DNA of 64,000 bases from Methanobacteriota archaeon (GTDB lineage Archaea; Halobacteriota; Methanosarcinia; Methanosarcinales; Methanosarcinaceae). The notes under the pieces were generated by a model. The model did not search any database. It was not told the DNA's origin and saw nothing but the letters and a program-made list of their open reading frames with translations. The DNA lies in NCBI GenBank assembly GCA_016841265.1, contig JAENZL010000003.1, positions 124,001-188,000 of the forward strand, given 5' to 3'. Shown piece after piece: positions 26,405 through 35,603 of the stretch (within the stretch, counting starts at the first letter, position 1; each line of letters starts with the position of its first letter). A program made the translations under genes and the position numbers.

Positions 26405-28975
26405 ATGAGGTCTCCAGAGTCGAAGCAATCCGCTCACAATTCCAAACTCGGGATAATTTCCTTAATTGCAATTATCTCAGTCGCTTTCCTCATGCGCATG
26501 CTCTCCTACACTGCGGTCACCGCTAACGGCCGTATCACTCCTGTAGGCTTTGACGCGTTTTACCACATGCGGCGCATCATCTATACTACTTCCAACTTCC
26601 CGGAGTACATCCGCTTTGACTCTTACCTCAACTACCCTTCCGGTTTTGAGATTGGCTGGCCGCCTCTCTATGACCTGCTGGGGGCAGGCCTTGCCCTGAT
26701 TCTGGGGGCAGGGAATCCCGATACCCACACGATAGAACTGGCAGGGGCTCTTTTACCGGTGCTGCTGGGAACCCTTACGGTCATTCCGGTCTACGTGGCG
26801 GCCTCGGCTCTGTTTAACAGGAAGATAGGGGTTTTCAGTGCTGCTATTTTTGCCGTTATCCCGGTGCATGTATATACTTCCCAGTTCGGGATGGTTGACC
26901 ACCACGTGGCAGAGGTACTCCTCTCAACGGCGGCTTTTGCTTTTTTCATCCTTGCTCTGAAAGCTGCCAGAGATACCGGGCTCTCGTTTACAGCCCTCAA
27001 AAACCTTCCCTCTGAAAGAAAACTTGCACTGCCCATAGTTCTTTCGGCATGCAGCGGAGTCTGTTTTGCCCTCCTTGTGTATACCTGGATCGGGGCACCC
27101 ATACTCATAGGGTTCATTGCCCTTTACTTTTTTTTGCAGTCCGTGCTTGACCTGAAAGCAGGCAGAAAGTCCGATTACCTCGTAATATGTTCCGCCTCAA
27201 ACCTTCTTACGGTACTCCTGCTCTCAGCCCCTCTTTGCGTGGGAGTCGCGCGGCCCGGACTTGAGTTGAGTGCGATGTTCCTTTCCTGGTTCCAGATCTG
27301 CTATGTCCTGGCCCTGCTCGCGGGAGTCCTGCTGCTCGGAGTTTTTTCCACATACATAGCCAGCAGGAAGCTTGACTGGTGGTACTACCCGATCCTTACT
27401 TTGTTTGCCTTTGGCGCAGGGCTTTTCATCCTCCGCAGCTTTTCAGGTGAGTCCTACGGCTTTGTAATCGAAGGGCTAAAGTACTTCTCGGGAAAAGGAG
27501 GAATTCTTAGCTCTATTTCCGAGGCAGGTCCCTTATTTTTTACCACTAGCGGGAAGTTTTCCCTTGCAGCGGTGATCGGAAATTTCGGGCTCGGCTTTCC
27601 GGCTGCACTTGCAGCTGTTTTCCTGCTTGGCCTGGAGTGGAGAGGAGAAAAATTCCTGCCCGAAAGGGTATTTTTCCTGCTCTGGACCGGGTTTGCAGCA
27701 TACCTTGCCATTTCCCAGAGGCGGTTTTCTTATCTGTTCTCAGTGAACATTGCCATTCTTACCGCATACCTTTTGATGGTCCTGTTTGAATCCCTGAATG
27801 TTGAAAATGAAGTGAAAAAACTTTTCAGAAAAGGGATAAAAACCGAAAACATACCCGAACCGAATCCGGACACCGGGAAAAAATCAAAAGCAAAAAGAAA
27901 GGTAAAAGGAAAGGCAAAAGAGTACTCAAAGGCAGAAACGAAGCAAAAGGCAAAAGCGGCAAGGAAATCAAAATCCCTGCTTGCAGCCTCAAAACCGGAT
28001 TATTTCAAACTTGTCTCTGCCCTGGTCCTTATCGGGATCATATTTTTGCCCTGCATAGGGATTGTTGCAGGGTTTTCAAAGCAGGCTGTCCTGATTGACG
28101 AGGACTGGCAGGACTCCTTGCAGTGGCTTGAAACTTCCACTCCAGTCACTTCCCATTACACCGAACCTTCAAAAACCCCTGAATACGGGGTCCTCAGCTG
28201 GTGGGACTACGGGAACTGGATCGTATACCTGGGCAAAAGACCCGCAGTCTCGAACAACTTCCAGACTGGGGTGGAGGACTCAGCCATCTTTTTCACTTCC
28301 GGGTCAGAAGAGCAGGCAAATTCAGTCCTGAACAGACTAAATGTAAAATACGTCATTACGGATTCAAAAATGATAGAGGGGAAATTCAGGTACATAGCCG
28401 GACTTGCAGGAAAAAAGATTGAGGATTATTACGAGTTCCGGAAGGTACAAAGCGGAACCGGATACCAGACAACTGCCACTTTAAAAGAAGAACTTAAAGC
28501 CACGGAACTGTACAAACTGCACCAGCTTGACGGCGCATCCCTCGGAAACCTCCGGCTTGTCCACGAAAGCGTGAGAAGCACAGCTAATGGGAATAAAGCC
28601 GGAGATGGAAACACAGTAAAAGTATTTGAGTACGTACCGGGAGCAAAGCTTTCAGGTACTTCCACCCCTAACCAGACAGTAAAAGCAGAACTTGAAATCA
28701 GTTCAAACACCGGCAGGAGCTTCCTCTACTACAACACTGCAACTGCAGACGAAAACGGCTACTTTGAAATTGCCGTGCCTTACCCAACCGAAAACACCGG
28801 AAACGGAAACAAAGCAGGAGAAGGAAATGAAGTCACAGCAGGAGACGGAAGAGTGACAGCAGCAACTACCTCAGGTTATACCCTGACCGTGGGGGAAAAT
28901 TCCACCAGAACAGGAATCCAGGTCAAAGAAAGTGATGTGCTCAACGGCAACAGAATAGAAACTGAGTTTTCCTGA
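26405..28975 (+). CDS. aglB: AglB oligosaccharyltransferase (N-glycosylation)
   Basis: A large STT3-family GT-C enzyme of about 856 residues that moves a lipid-linked glycan to Asn in Asn-X-Ser/Thr sequons outside the cell. The first outer loop has GFDAFYHMRRIIYTT (catalytic acidic/metal motif), some 13 membrane helices follow, and the soluble part begins with GVLSWWDYGNWIVYLGKRP, the invariant WWDYG sequon-binding motif near residue 600. A Lys-rich, low-complexity insert of about 60 residues (about 485-545) sits between membrane segments. The ATG at 26405 is favoured over a TTG at 26384. It closes the glycan region and is transcribed separately from the minus-strand block. Confidence 0.95.
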   Translation: MRSPESKQSAHNSKLGIISLIAIISVAFLMRMLSYTAVTANGRITPVGFDAFYHMRRIIYTTSNFPEYIRFDSYLNYPSGFEIGWPPLYDLLGAGLALILGAGNPDTHTIELAGALLPVLLGTLTVIPVYVAASALFNRKIGVFSAAIFAVIPVHVYTSQFGMVDHHVAEVLLSTAAFAFFILALKAARDTGLSFTALKNLPSERKLALPIVLSACSGVCFALLVYTWIGAPILIGFIALYFFLQSVLDLKAGRKSDYLVICSASNLLTVLLLSAPLCVGVARPGLELSAMFLSWFQICYVLALLAGVLLLGVFSTYIASRKLDWWYYPILTLFAFGAGLFILRSFSGESYGFVIEGLKYFSGKGGILSSISEAGPLFFTTSGKFSLAAVIGNFGLGFPAALAAVFLLGLEWRGEKFLPERVFFLLWTGFAAYLAISQRRFSYLFSVNIAILTAYLLMVLFESLNVENEVKKLFRKGIKTENIPEPNPDTGKKSKAKRKVKGKAKEYSKAETKQKAKAARKSKSLLAASKPDYFKLVSALVLIGIIFLPCIGIVAGFSKQAVLIDEDWQDSLQWLETSTPVTSHYTEPSKTPEYGVLSWWDYGNWIVYLGKRPAVSNNFQTGVEDSAIFFTSGSEEQANSVLNRLNVKYVITDSKMIEGKFRYIAGLAGKKIEDYYEFRKVQSGTGYQTTATLKEELKATELYKLHQLDGASLGNLRLVHESVRSTANGNKAGDGNTVKVFEYVPGAKLSGTSTPNQTVKAELEISSNTGRSFLYYNTATADENGYFEIAVPYPTENTGNGNKAGEGNEVTAGDGRVTAATTSGYTLTVGENSTRTGIQVKESDVLNGNRIETEFS

Positions 28976-29191
28976 AGAGTTCTGAAAAAAATCCGGAACT
29001 TTCGAGTAGGTCTGAAACCTTCAGGAGAAGTTGGAATCTTCCGGATATGCTGGAATCTTCGAAGAGATCTGGATCCTTCGATATAATTAATAATTTAAAA
29101 ATGATCTTCGGGATGAAAAAGGGTTTGAGAGCTTTTCCATCCGGAAATATTCTTAAAAGGTATCGATTTTCAAAAAGCCTTCAACCTTATT

Positions 29192-30658
29192 TTACTCTCC
29201 TGCCTCTTCCACTCCTACGGCGTTAAGGAACTTCTTGACCACCGCCTCGTTGACAAGCCGGAGCAGGGTCTGCCTGTCCTTTGTGGCACTGAATACGCCG
29301 AGCGGGATCTGGGCACCTGCGGCTGTCGCATGTCCCCCGGCATCTTCCCCGAAGGCCTGGCGCATTATTTCACCAAGGTTGATCCTGATATCGTTGCTGC
29401 GGCCCGAGATATAGATCCTCTCCTCGGTAACCCCGAAGACCACTGTCGTGGAGATTCCTTCAAGGCTCATGAGATAGTCCGCGGCCTGGGGGAGGGTGTC
29501 CCTGTCCCTGATGTTCCCTACATTCGAAAGGAGATAACTCCCTATGACCTGCCGGTTCCGGATTGCTTCCCCGAGCACGTCCAGGGTCTCGATTGCCATG
29601 GAAGGGCGCTCAAGCTGTTCCAGGATCTCATGGTCGGCAAGGGGGTAGAGGTAAGATGCGGCCGAGAGGTCTGCAGGGTCGGTTTTTCGTTTGAAATCCT
29701 GGGTATCGGTCCTTATCCCGTAGAGGAGGGCAGTTGCCAGGGTCTTTGAAATATTGATGTTAAGCTGCTGCAGGTACTTTGTCATGATGGTGGCCGTGGC
29801 TCCGAAGTTCGGGCGGATGTCGATATATTCCGCCTTGATTTCGGCATCTCCCGGAGGGTGGTGGTCGATTACGATCCCAACGTAAGAGTTGGGGGGTAGC
29901 ATGTTGTTTACCCCGGGGATGGCACAGTCGATCAGGGCCATTTTGTCAAAGTTTTCAGGGTCGTGTTCTTCCATCTTGCTAAGGTCGATTCCCAGAAGGT
30001 TTACGAAAGCTTTGTTTTCCTGGTGTCCGATCTTCCCGTGATAGAGGATGTTTGCCTCAACCCCCAGGTTTTTTGCAATTTCTTTCAGGGCAAGCCCACT
30101 GGAGATTGCGTCCGGGTCCGGGTTGTCGTGGATGACAATGGCAAGTTTTTTGCCTTTTGTCCCTTCCAGCCACTGGGCCAGCCTGTTGCCCCTGTGGGCG
30201 GACTCGGTCCTTTCCAGGGACCTGGAGAGGGAACTTGCCACGACCCTCGAGGGCATGAATACAAAATCAGCCCCTAACAACCCCATTTCTTCTTTCTTGA
30301 TTATATCGGAAGCCCGGGAAAAAAGGTGGACATCAGGGCTAATAAGGTCTTTGAAATTTTCGATCCCTTTTTTGTTTACCTCGCTGTCGGAACTAAGGAA
30401 AAGGATTGCAACAATGTTCCTGAGATCTATCTGTTTTGGGAGTTCAGGGTCTGCAATGTCCCCTACGATTGCCTCATACCCCTCTTCCCGGAGGGTTTCA
30501 ACCTTGGCTTCATCCTTATCTACGAGGATGACCGCCTTGTTAATTTCCCTGAGCTCTTTTGCAAGCGCAAAACCAATACTTCCACTGCCAAGGATCAAAT
30601 ATCTGGGTTTAACAGTACTCTTCAGGCTACTATCCGAATCTTTTGAAAAACTAGACAA
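29192..30658 (-). CDS. RCK (TrkA-N)-DHH-DHHA1 phosphoesterase
   Basis: A 488-residue fusion. Residues 20-140 are a Rossmann RCK/TrkA-N domain (RYLILGSGSIGFALAKEL), 165-340 a DHH phosphoesterase (IHDNPDPDAISSGLAL, DCAIPGVNN, IDHHPPGD), and the end is DHHA1 (DAGGHATAAGAQIPLG). Archaeal proteins of this build are predicted to hydrolyse small phosphodiesters such as cyclic or linear dinucleotides, perhaps controlled by a nucleotide bound to the RCK part. That function is inferred. It starts at a TTG after GGGAGG; no ATG in frame is better placed. Divergent from nnr. Confidence 0.88.
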   Translation of the reverse strand: MSSFSKDSDSSLKSTVKPRYLILGSGSIGFALAKELREINKAVILVDKDEAKVETLREEGYEAIVGDIADPELPKQIDLRNIVAILFLSSDSEVNKKGIENFKDLISPDVHLFSRASDIIKKEEMGLLGADFVFMPSRVVASSLSRSLERTESAHRGNRLAQWLEGTKGKKLAIVIHDNPDPDAISSGLALKEIAKNLGVEANILYHGKIGHQENKAFVNLLGIDLSKMEEHDPENFDKMALIDCAIPGVNNMLPPNSYVGIVIDHHPPGDAEIKAEYIDIRPNFGATATIMTKYLQQLNINISKTLATALLYGIRTDTQDFKRKTDPADLSAASYLYPLADHEILEQLERPSMAIETLDVLGEAIRNRQVIGSYLLSNVGNIRDRDTLPQAADYLMSLEGISTTVVFGVTEERIYISGRSNDIRINLGEIMRQAFGEDAGGHATAAGAQIPLGVFSATKDRQTLLRLVNEAVVKKFLNAVGVEEAGE

Positions 30659-31180
30659 AAACAGTGCCTCCCTGTCTCATGTGCATCTGGACACTTCCAA
30701 AGGAGAATGAACATATGGTATAATGTACAATTGTATACAATTTTACCATTACGTTTCCAGCTATCATAGCAGTACCTTGCTGGCAACCCCGGACTTCCGG
30801 AAACCGCTATAAGGTCCGGGAACCGTTCCAGGGGTTGACATAAATAAGGGTCTAAAAAGCCATAAGGTGCCGATTATTACTATGCTCAAGCCTATGTTCT
30901 TTGCAATTACTTTTCTCTTCAATTAACTTCGCATTTCTTTTTAGTATAACATGTTATATTGAAATGTACCGTATATAGTTAATGATACAAAATAAGTTTT
31001 CCTTTCCATAAATATAAAAATATACTTCATTCAAAAATATACTTCATTCAAAAACATACTTTGTTCCGGAACCCCGGGTGAAAGTTTCACAAGCTACGTT
31101 TTTAACCAGGGTTGAAACCGGATTCAAACAGTTCAAAAACATATCATGAGAATCACCAGAAAACACCAGCGGCGTTTAAC
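30659..31180. promoter_or_regulatory. Divergent spacer with palindromes and a short repeat
   Basis: No gene was recognised. The DHH side has overlapping palindromes TACAATTGTA (30726-30735) and TTGTATACAA (30731-30740). A perfect 14-base palindrome, TATAACATGTTATA, is at 30945-30958. A 17-bp unit (TATACTTCATTCAAAAA) repeats at 31021 and 31038 and partly at 31055, before the nnr start. Confidence 0.6.
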
Positions 31181-32683
31181 ATGAAAAGTATAAGTTCTTC
31201 ATGGATGAGGGCAATCGATCGAAACTGCGCAGGTCTGGGTCTGCTCCCGCTACAGTTAATGGAAAATGCAGGAGCAGGAGTTGCCCGCTGTGTAAGAGAG
31301 AAGCTTGAGGACGGGACGGTGCTCTTTGTGGCGGGCAGGGGGAACAACGGGGGAGATGCTTTTGTGGCAGCCAGGCACCTGGCAGGTTTTCCCGCTTATA
31401 GGGTCAGGGTAATCCTGCTCGGGAAAGCCGCGGAAATCAGGACAGAAGACGCTGCGTGTAACTACTCCCTGCTTAAGTTCAGCCGGGTGGAGGTACTTGA
31501 GATAAGGGATTCCAGCCAGCTTGAAACCTGCGGCTGGTTTTCCGAAGCAGACCTCCTGGTTGATGCTGTTTTCGGGACCGGGGTCAAAGGAAAGGTCCGG
31601 GAACCCGAATCCACGGCCATTGACCTTATTAACGAAGCCGGCAAAGCCGGGAAAACCGTGGTCTCAGTGGATATCCCCTCGGGGCTTGACCCGGACGGTG
31701 AAAGTTTCGAAAAGTCGGTCCGTGCCGACCTTACCGTAAGCTTCCACCGCATGAAAACCGGGCTCTTAGGTGAAGGGGCAAAAGAGTACACTGGCACGGT
31801 CAGGGTTGTGGGAATAGGGGTCTGTGCGGATGCCGAAAGTTATGTCGGGGCCGGGAACCTGCAGCTGCTCCGCGGTCGAAAGGCCGGAGGGCACAAAGGG
31901 GATTCCGGAAAAATTCTTGTAATAGGGGGAGGACCGTATTCAGGAGCTCCGGCCCTTGCAGCCCTTGCAGCCCTTCGGACAGGGGCGGACCTTGTAACCG
32001 TTGCTGTCCCGGGATCGGTTGCAGAAACAGTGGCAGCTTATTCTCCCAACCTGATTGTCCGGCCCCTGTCCTCAAATGTCCTCTGTCCCGAAGACCTGCC
32101 TCTCCTCACGGACCTGCTGAACACAAATGACGTTGTTGTGCTCGGACCGGGCCTGGGCAGAGCCCCTAAAACCCTTGAAGCGGTCCGGAAGGTCCTGCCC
32201 TTCTGCAGAAAGGCTGTCCTTGACGCCGATGCCCTCTCAGCCCTTTCTTCCCCCCTCTTCGAAACCCTTGCCGGAAACTGCGAACTTATTATCACTCCGC
32301 ATTCAGGGGAATTTGCCCGTTTGAGGGGCATGGAAACCCCGGCTGACCCCGAGACTCGCCGGAAAATTGTGAGGGAATTTTCAGAAGAAAACGGGGTCAT
32401 AACCCTTCTTAAAGGAGCCGTTGACATTATTTCGGATGGAAAGCATACCCTCCTGAACAGGACCGGAAACGCCGGAATGACCGTCGGAGGGACGGGAGAC
32501 GTCCTTTCAGGGGTTGCAGGAACCCTCTTTGCCCTGAATCCTCCATTTATAGCTGCTGCCTGCGCGGCGTACATCAACGGAGCAGCCGGGGACCTGGCGT
32601 TTGAAGCTTTTGGAAATGGACTGCTTGCAACGGACGTGCTCGAAAAAATCCCCGAAATGATTAAAGAGGTGGAGAGGGGATAA
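31181..32683 (+). CDS. nnr: Bifunctional NAD(P)H-hydrate epimerase/dehydratase
   Basis: About 500 residues in two domains that repair damaged, hydrated NAD(P)H. The N-terminal half is a YjeF_N epimerase (VAGRGNNGGDAFVAARHLAG, VDAVFGTGVKGKV, SVDIPSGLDPDGE). The C-terminal half is a ribokinase-like ADP-dependent dehydratase (VVLGPGLGRAPKTLEAV, NAGMTVGGTGDVLSGVAGTL). The start at 31181 (MKSISSSWMRAID) gives the usual N-terminus; the frame extends 23 codons upstream without conserved features. A fused nnr is normal in archaea. It appears to be the only gene of its unit. Confidence 0.94.
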   Translation: MKSISSSWMRAIDRNCAGLGLLPLQLMENAGAGVARCVREKLEDGTVLFVAGRGNNGGDAFVAARHLAGFPAYRVRVILLGKAAEIRTEDAACNYSLLKFSRVEVLEIRDSSQLETCGWFSEADLLVDAVFGTGVKGKVREPESTAIDLINEAGKAGKTVVSVDIPSGLDPDGESFEKSVRADLTVSFHRMKTGLLGEGAKEYTGTVRVVGIGVCADAESYVGAGNLQLLRGRKAGGHKGDSGKILVIGGGPYSGAPALAALAALRTGADLVTVAVPGSVAETVAAYSPNLIVRPLSSNVLCPEDLPLLTDLLNTNDVVVLGPGLGRAPKTLEAVRKVLPFCRKAVLDADALSALSSPLFETLAGNCELIITPHSGEFARLRGMETPADPETRRKIVREFSEENGVITLLKGAVDIISDGKHTLLNRTGNAGMTVGGTGDVLSGVAGTLFALNPPFIAAACAAYINGAAGDLAFEAFGNGLLATDVLEKIPEMIKEVERG

Positions 32684-32697
32684 ACAAATACAGGGAC

Positions 32698-32755
32698 AGA
32701 GTTCCACAGGAATAAGTTCCACAGGAATAAGTTCCACAGGAATAAGTTCCATGGA
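32698..32755. repeat. 15-bp tandem repeat downstream of nnr
   Basis: The unit GTTCCACAGGAATAA occurs about three and a half times in a row, just after the nnr stop, ending in GTTCCATGG. Nothing else is evident in this gap apart from a TATA-like ATTTTTATAAA at about 32758-32770 ahead of the next gene. Confidence 0.85.
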
Positions 32756-32855
32756 AAAAATATTTTTATAAAAAACATTCTGGTGAAAAATAATTTTTAT
32801 GAAAAGTTATCTGGAGAATGGTTTCTGAATAAAAGTTACGGGGAGGTAATGGAGT

Positions 32856-33041
32856 ATGGTTCAGGAAAGTGACCGAAAAATCAAAGTTGAAATAGAACGG
32901 AACAGGGTAAGAATCGCGGTTTATCACGGGGAAGATGAAGAAATAATAAAGTTCAGTCTTGAGGAAGCAGGGGATCTGGCTGAAAAACTTAATAAGGCAC
33001 TTGAGGATTATTCCAGACGCAAGCAGGTTCGAATTGACTGA
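32856..33041 (+). CDS. Small conserved-looking protein upstream of moaC (61 aa)
   Basis: The protein runs MVQESDRKIKVEIERNRVRI and ends SRRKQVRID, with a charged beta-then-helix pattern but no known motif. A GGGGAGGT ribosome site lies upstream of the ATG. Its stop overlaps the TTG start of moaC by eight bases, so translation is coupled. This tight link suggests a role with molybdopterin synthesis, but I do not recognise the family. Confidence 0.75.
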   Translation: MVQESDRKIKVEIERNRVRIAVYHGEDEEIIKFSLEEAGDLAEKLNKALEDYSRRKQVRID

Positions 33042-33543
33042 AAAAGCTAAGACGACGAAAAACGCGGTGATTTTTTTGGAAAAGATTTTTACACATATCG
33101 AAGCTGGCAAAGCAAGGATGGTGGACATCAGTGAAAAGCCCGAGGTTGGCAGGAGAGCGAAGGCAGCAGGGGAAATCATGCTTTCCGAAGGAACTCTCAA
33201 AAAGATACGTTCGGGCACTGTTGAGAAAGGAAACGTCCTTGCGACAGCAAGAGTCGCTGCCGTGCTTGCGGTGAAAAGGACGCCCGACACCATTCCCATG
33301 TGCCACCAGATTCCGATTACGAGTATAGATGTTGATTTTGAGATCGGGGAAGAAACGATTGAGGCTGTTGTGGAAGTCCGATCCGTGGGAAAGACAGGGG
33401 TGGAAATGGAAGCCCTTACAGGGGTTTCGGCGGCCCTGCTTACTATCTGGGACATGGTAAAATCGGCAGAGAAAGATTCCAGCGGGAACTATCCGCACAC
33501 TGCTATCAGGAACATAAGGGTGCTTGAGAAGGTCAAAGGCTGA
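33034..33543 (+). CDS. moaC: Cyclic pyranopterin monophosphate synthase MoaC
   Basis: About 169 residues. MVDISEKPEVGRRAKAAGEI, the signature KRTPDTIPMCHQIPITSIDV and the active-site region GKTGVEMEALTGVSAALLTI identify MoaC, which converts 3',8-cyclo-7,8-dihydroGTP to cyclic pyranopterin monophosphate in molybdenum/tungsten cofactor synthesis. Methanogens need this cofactor for formylmethanofuran dehydrogenase. The start is a TTG at 33034 with AGGT before it; a longer frame upstream belongs to the overlapping small gene. Translation is probably coupled to that gene. Confidence 0.93.
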   Translation: MTEKAKTTKNAVIFLEKIFTHIEAGKARMVDISEKPEVGRRAKAAGEIMLSEGTLKKIRSGTVEKGNVLATARVAAVLAVKRTPDTIPMCHQIPITSIDVDFEIGEETIEAVVEVRSVGKTGVEMEALTGVSAALLTIWDMVKSAEKDSSGNYPHTAIRNIRVLEKVKG

Positions 33544-33626
33544 GACTGAGAGAAAAGCCTGTGGTCCACTAAAAGAAGCTTTTTAAAGGATGGGATATAT
33601 CAAGTCGGAAAACTGAGGTATCTAAC

Positions 33627-34478
33627 TTGAAGATCATAGGTGGACCAGCATCACAGTTACTTGCAAGCCGCACAGCCCGGGCTTTAGGGAAAGAACCGGT
33701 GCTCTGCGAGTTTAACCGCTTCCCTGATGGGGAACTGTACCTTCGAATAGCCGACGAGACTGAAAATGAAGAAGTAACCCTGATCCAGAGCACCCCCACG
33801 GATTCTGACTTTGCGGCCCTGCTCCAGCTTATCGACGCCTGCGAAGGGGCAGCCGAAATAAATGTGGTGATCCCCTACATGGGCTATGCCAGGCAGGACA
33901 AGAAGTTCAAGTCCGGAGAGCCTATCAGTGCCAGGGCGATGGCCCGCTGCATCAATGCCGATAGGGTTTTTACCGTCAACATCCACGAAAAGAGCGTGCT
34001 CGAGTATTTCCCCTGTCCCTCCGAAGACCTGGACGCAGCAAAGCTTCTCGGGGAACACATTGCAGGCCTGGCCCTGGAAGAACCCCTCCTTGTAGCTCCC
34101 GATGCCGGCGCCGGTAACCTCGTAAATAATGTCGCAGGAGATCTTGGTTTTGCCTGTGACTTCCTCCAGAAAACCAGGCTTAGCGGGGATACTGTTGAAA
34201 TAAAGACAAAGAATGTGGAAGTTGCCGGCAGGCATATTGTCCTGGTCGATGACATGATCGCGACCGGCGGGACCATGGCCGAGTCTATCCGCATGCTCAG
34301 AGGGCAGGGAGCAGCCGATGTCTACCTGGCCTGTGTGCATCCGGTCCTTGCAAGAAATGCTGTAGTCAGGCTTTTCAATGCCGGGGTAAAGGACATCATC
34401 ACCAGTGATACCCTGGAAAAAGCCGAGAGCAGGGTGAGTGTAGCACCCCTTATTGCAAAAGCTCTGCAAAAGCTCTGA
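33627..34478 (+). CDS. prs: Ribose-phosphate pyrophosphokinase
   Basis: A 283-residue PRPP synthetase that makes phosphoribosyl pyrophosphate from ribose 5-phosphate and ATP. PFDG-like FNRFPDGELYLRIADE, the ATP-site region VVIPYMGYARQDKKFKSGEP and the PRPP loop IVLVDDMIATGGTMAESIRM are all present. It is somewhat shorter than bacterial forms, as is common in archaea. It starts at a TTG preceded by GAGGT. It is 84 bases after moaC, so the two could share a transcript but need not. Confidence 0.94.
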   Translation: MKIIGGPASQLLASRTARALGKEPVLCEFNRFPDGELYLRIADETENEEVTLIQSTPTDSDFAALLQLIDACEGAAEINVVIPYMGYARQDKKFKSGEPISARAMARCINADRVFTVNIHEKSVLEYFPCPSEDLDAAKLLGEHIAGLALEEPLLVAPDAGAGNLVNNVAGDLGFACDFLQKTRLSGDTVEIKTKNVEVAGRHIVLVDDMIATGGTMAESIRMLRGQGAADVYLACVHPVLARNAVVRLFNAGVKDIITSDTLEKAESRVSVAPLIAKALQKL

Positions 34479-34538
34479 GCTTCAATTCAAATATTATTAC
34501 CGTTAAGTATTTTTTATATTCTGCACATTACCAATACT

Positions 34539-35303
34539 ATGACACTCCCAGATGTCTGCCCTCTTGACAGTTCCCAAAAATGCAAAGGAAAAGAATGCCA
34601 CCTTTTCCGTGTGGAATGGCGAACAAACGAACCCATTTGTGAGATTGGTTACAGCTCGACCAGCAAAGTAAACTCCGGAAGGGCCGGCCGTAAGCAGGAC
34701 ACTTATGCCGAAGAGACTTTCCGGAAGCTAAACAAGAAGCAGCCACCTGCCCTGGCCAGCCGGATAACCCGCTCTGAAAAAGGAGACTGGGTCCCCTCAC
34801 ACACAGTTCCCTCACGTGCCAGGCCCGAAGAACCTGCCTGGAGAACGGAGGAAAAACCAATCAGGGAGTCCACGGGAACAGCTCTCAAAGAAGGCTCTGC
34901 TGGAAAACCTGGCGGACGGTACCAGGAAAGTAATCTGGCAAACCTGAGCCCGGCTGAAAAGTTTGATCCCGAGCCCTATGAAGCCGAAAGAGCTTCACTA
35001 AGGCTTGAATCCCGCTTGAAAAGGGAACAGGCAGAAGAAGCCGAAAGGGTCATGGAAGTGAAAAAGGCCAGGGAAGCGGAAAGTTTGCCTCCCAAACCGA
35101 AGTTGCAGGAAAGGGTAACTTCCAGGAACAGGAACGCAACTATTATTGAAGCCTGTGACGGCTCTGAAGAGCCCTGTGAGTTTTCTCCGGGCAGAGGAGA
35201 CAAGCCGGGTAAGTCTGCGGAGTTCAAAGATAAGCACAAGAAACTTGACAAAGTCATGGACCTCGATCTCCCGGACAATTACGAAGAGGAATTCTGGAGT
35301 TGA
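34539..35303 (+). CDS. Cys-cluster protein with disordered tail (unknown)
   Basis: A 254-residue protein. Its first 40 residues contain four Cys (CPLDSSQKCKGKECHLF and ICEIGY; positions 7, 15, 20 and 34) that could bind zinc or an Fe-S cluster. The remaining 210 residues are rich in Glu, Lys, Arg, Ser and Pro and look disordered. A TATA-like TTTTTTATATT lies 30 bases before the ATG, consistent with a nearly leaderless mRNA. It ends FWS at the edge of a 28-bp tandem repeat. No function can be assigned. Confidence 0.7.
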   Translation: MTLPDVCPLDSSQKCKGKECHLFRVEWRTNEPICEIGYSSTSKVNSGRAGRKQDTYAEETFRKLNKKQPPALASRITRSEKGDWVPSHTVPSRARPEEPAWRTEEKPIRESTGTALKEGSAGKPGGRYQESNLANLSPAEKFDPEPYEAERASLRLESRLKREQAEEAERVMEVKKAREAESLPPKPKLQERVTSRNRNATIIEACDGSEEPCEFSPGRGDKPGKSAEFKDKHKKLDKVMDLDLPDNYEEEFWS

Positions 35304-35349
35304 TGTCGCTGTAGCTGATCGCTGGAGTTGATGTCGCTGTATCTGATAT
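35294..35349. repeat. 28-bp tandem duplication over the stop of the Cys-cluster gene
   Basis: CTGGAGTTGATGTCGCTGTA starts at 35294 and again at 35322. The first copy contains the TGA stop of the gene at 34539. Confidence 0.85.
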
Positions 35350-35365
35350 TAGAATCTCCTGAGTT

Positions 35366-35442
35366 TTGATTTCAAAACCATTTGATTTCAAAACCATTTG
35401 ATTTCAAAACCATTTGATTTCAAAACCATTTGATTTCAAAAT
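35366..35442. repeat. 16-bp tandem repeat, about 4.7 copies
   Basis: TTGATTTCAAAACCAT repeats exactly at 35366, 35382, 35398 and 35414, with a partial copy from 35430. It fills most of the spacer between the Cys-cluster gene and the TPD nuclease gene. No gene was seen in the rest of that spacer. Confidence 0.95.
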
Positions 35443-35603
35443 CTCCCGATGTTCGAACTTCTGATCTTTGATATTAAATCTTCCTGATGTTGGAAACTCC
35501 CATACGGAGCTTTAAATTCTGAATTTTAGAATGCAGATCCTATACTGTACCGGAAAAAGCTGTAAGGGGCGTATGTCTCTTAAAGAGGGCACGATGATTG
35601 AGA

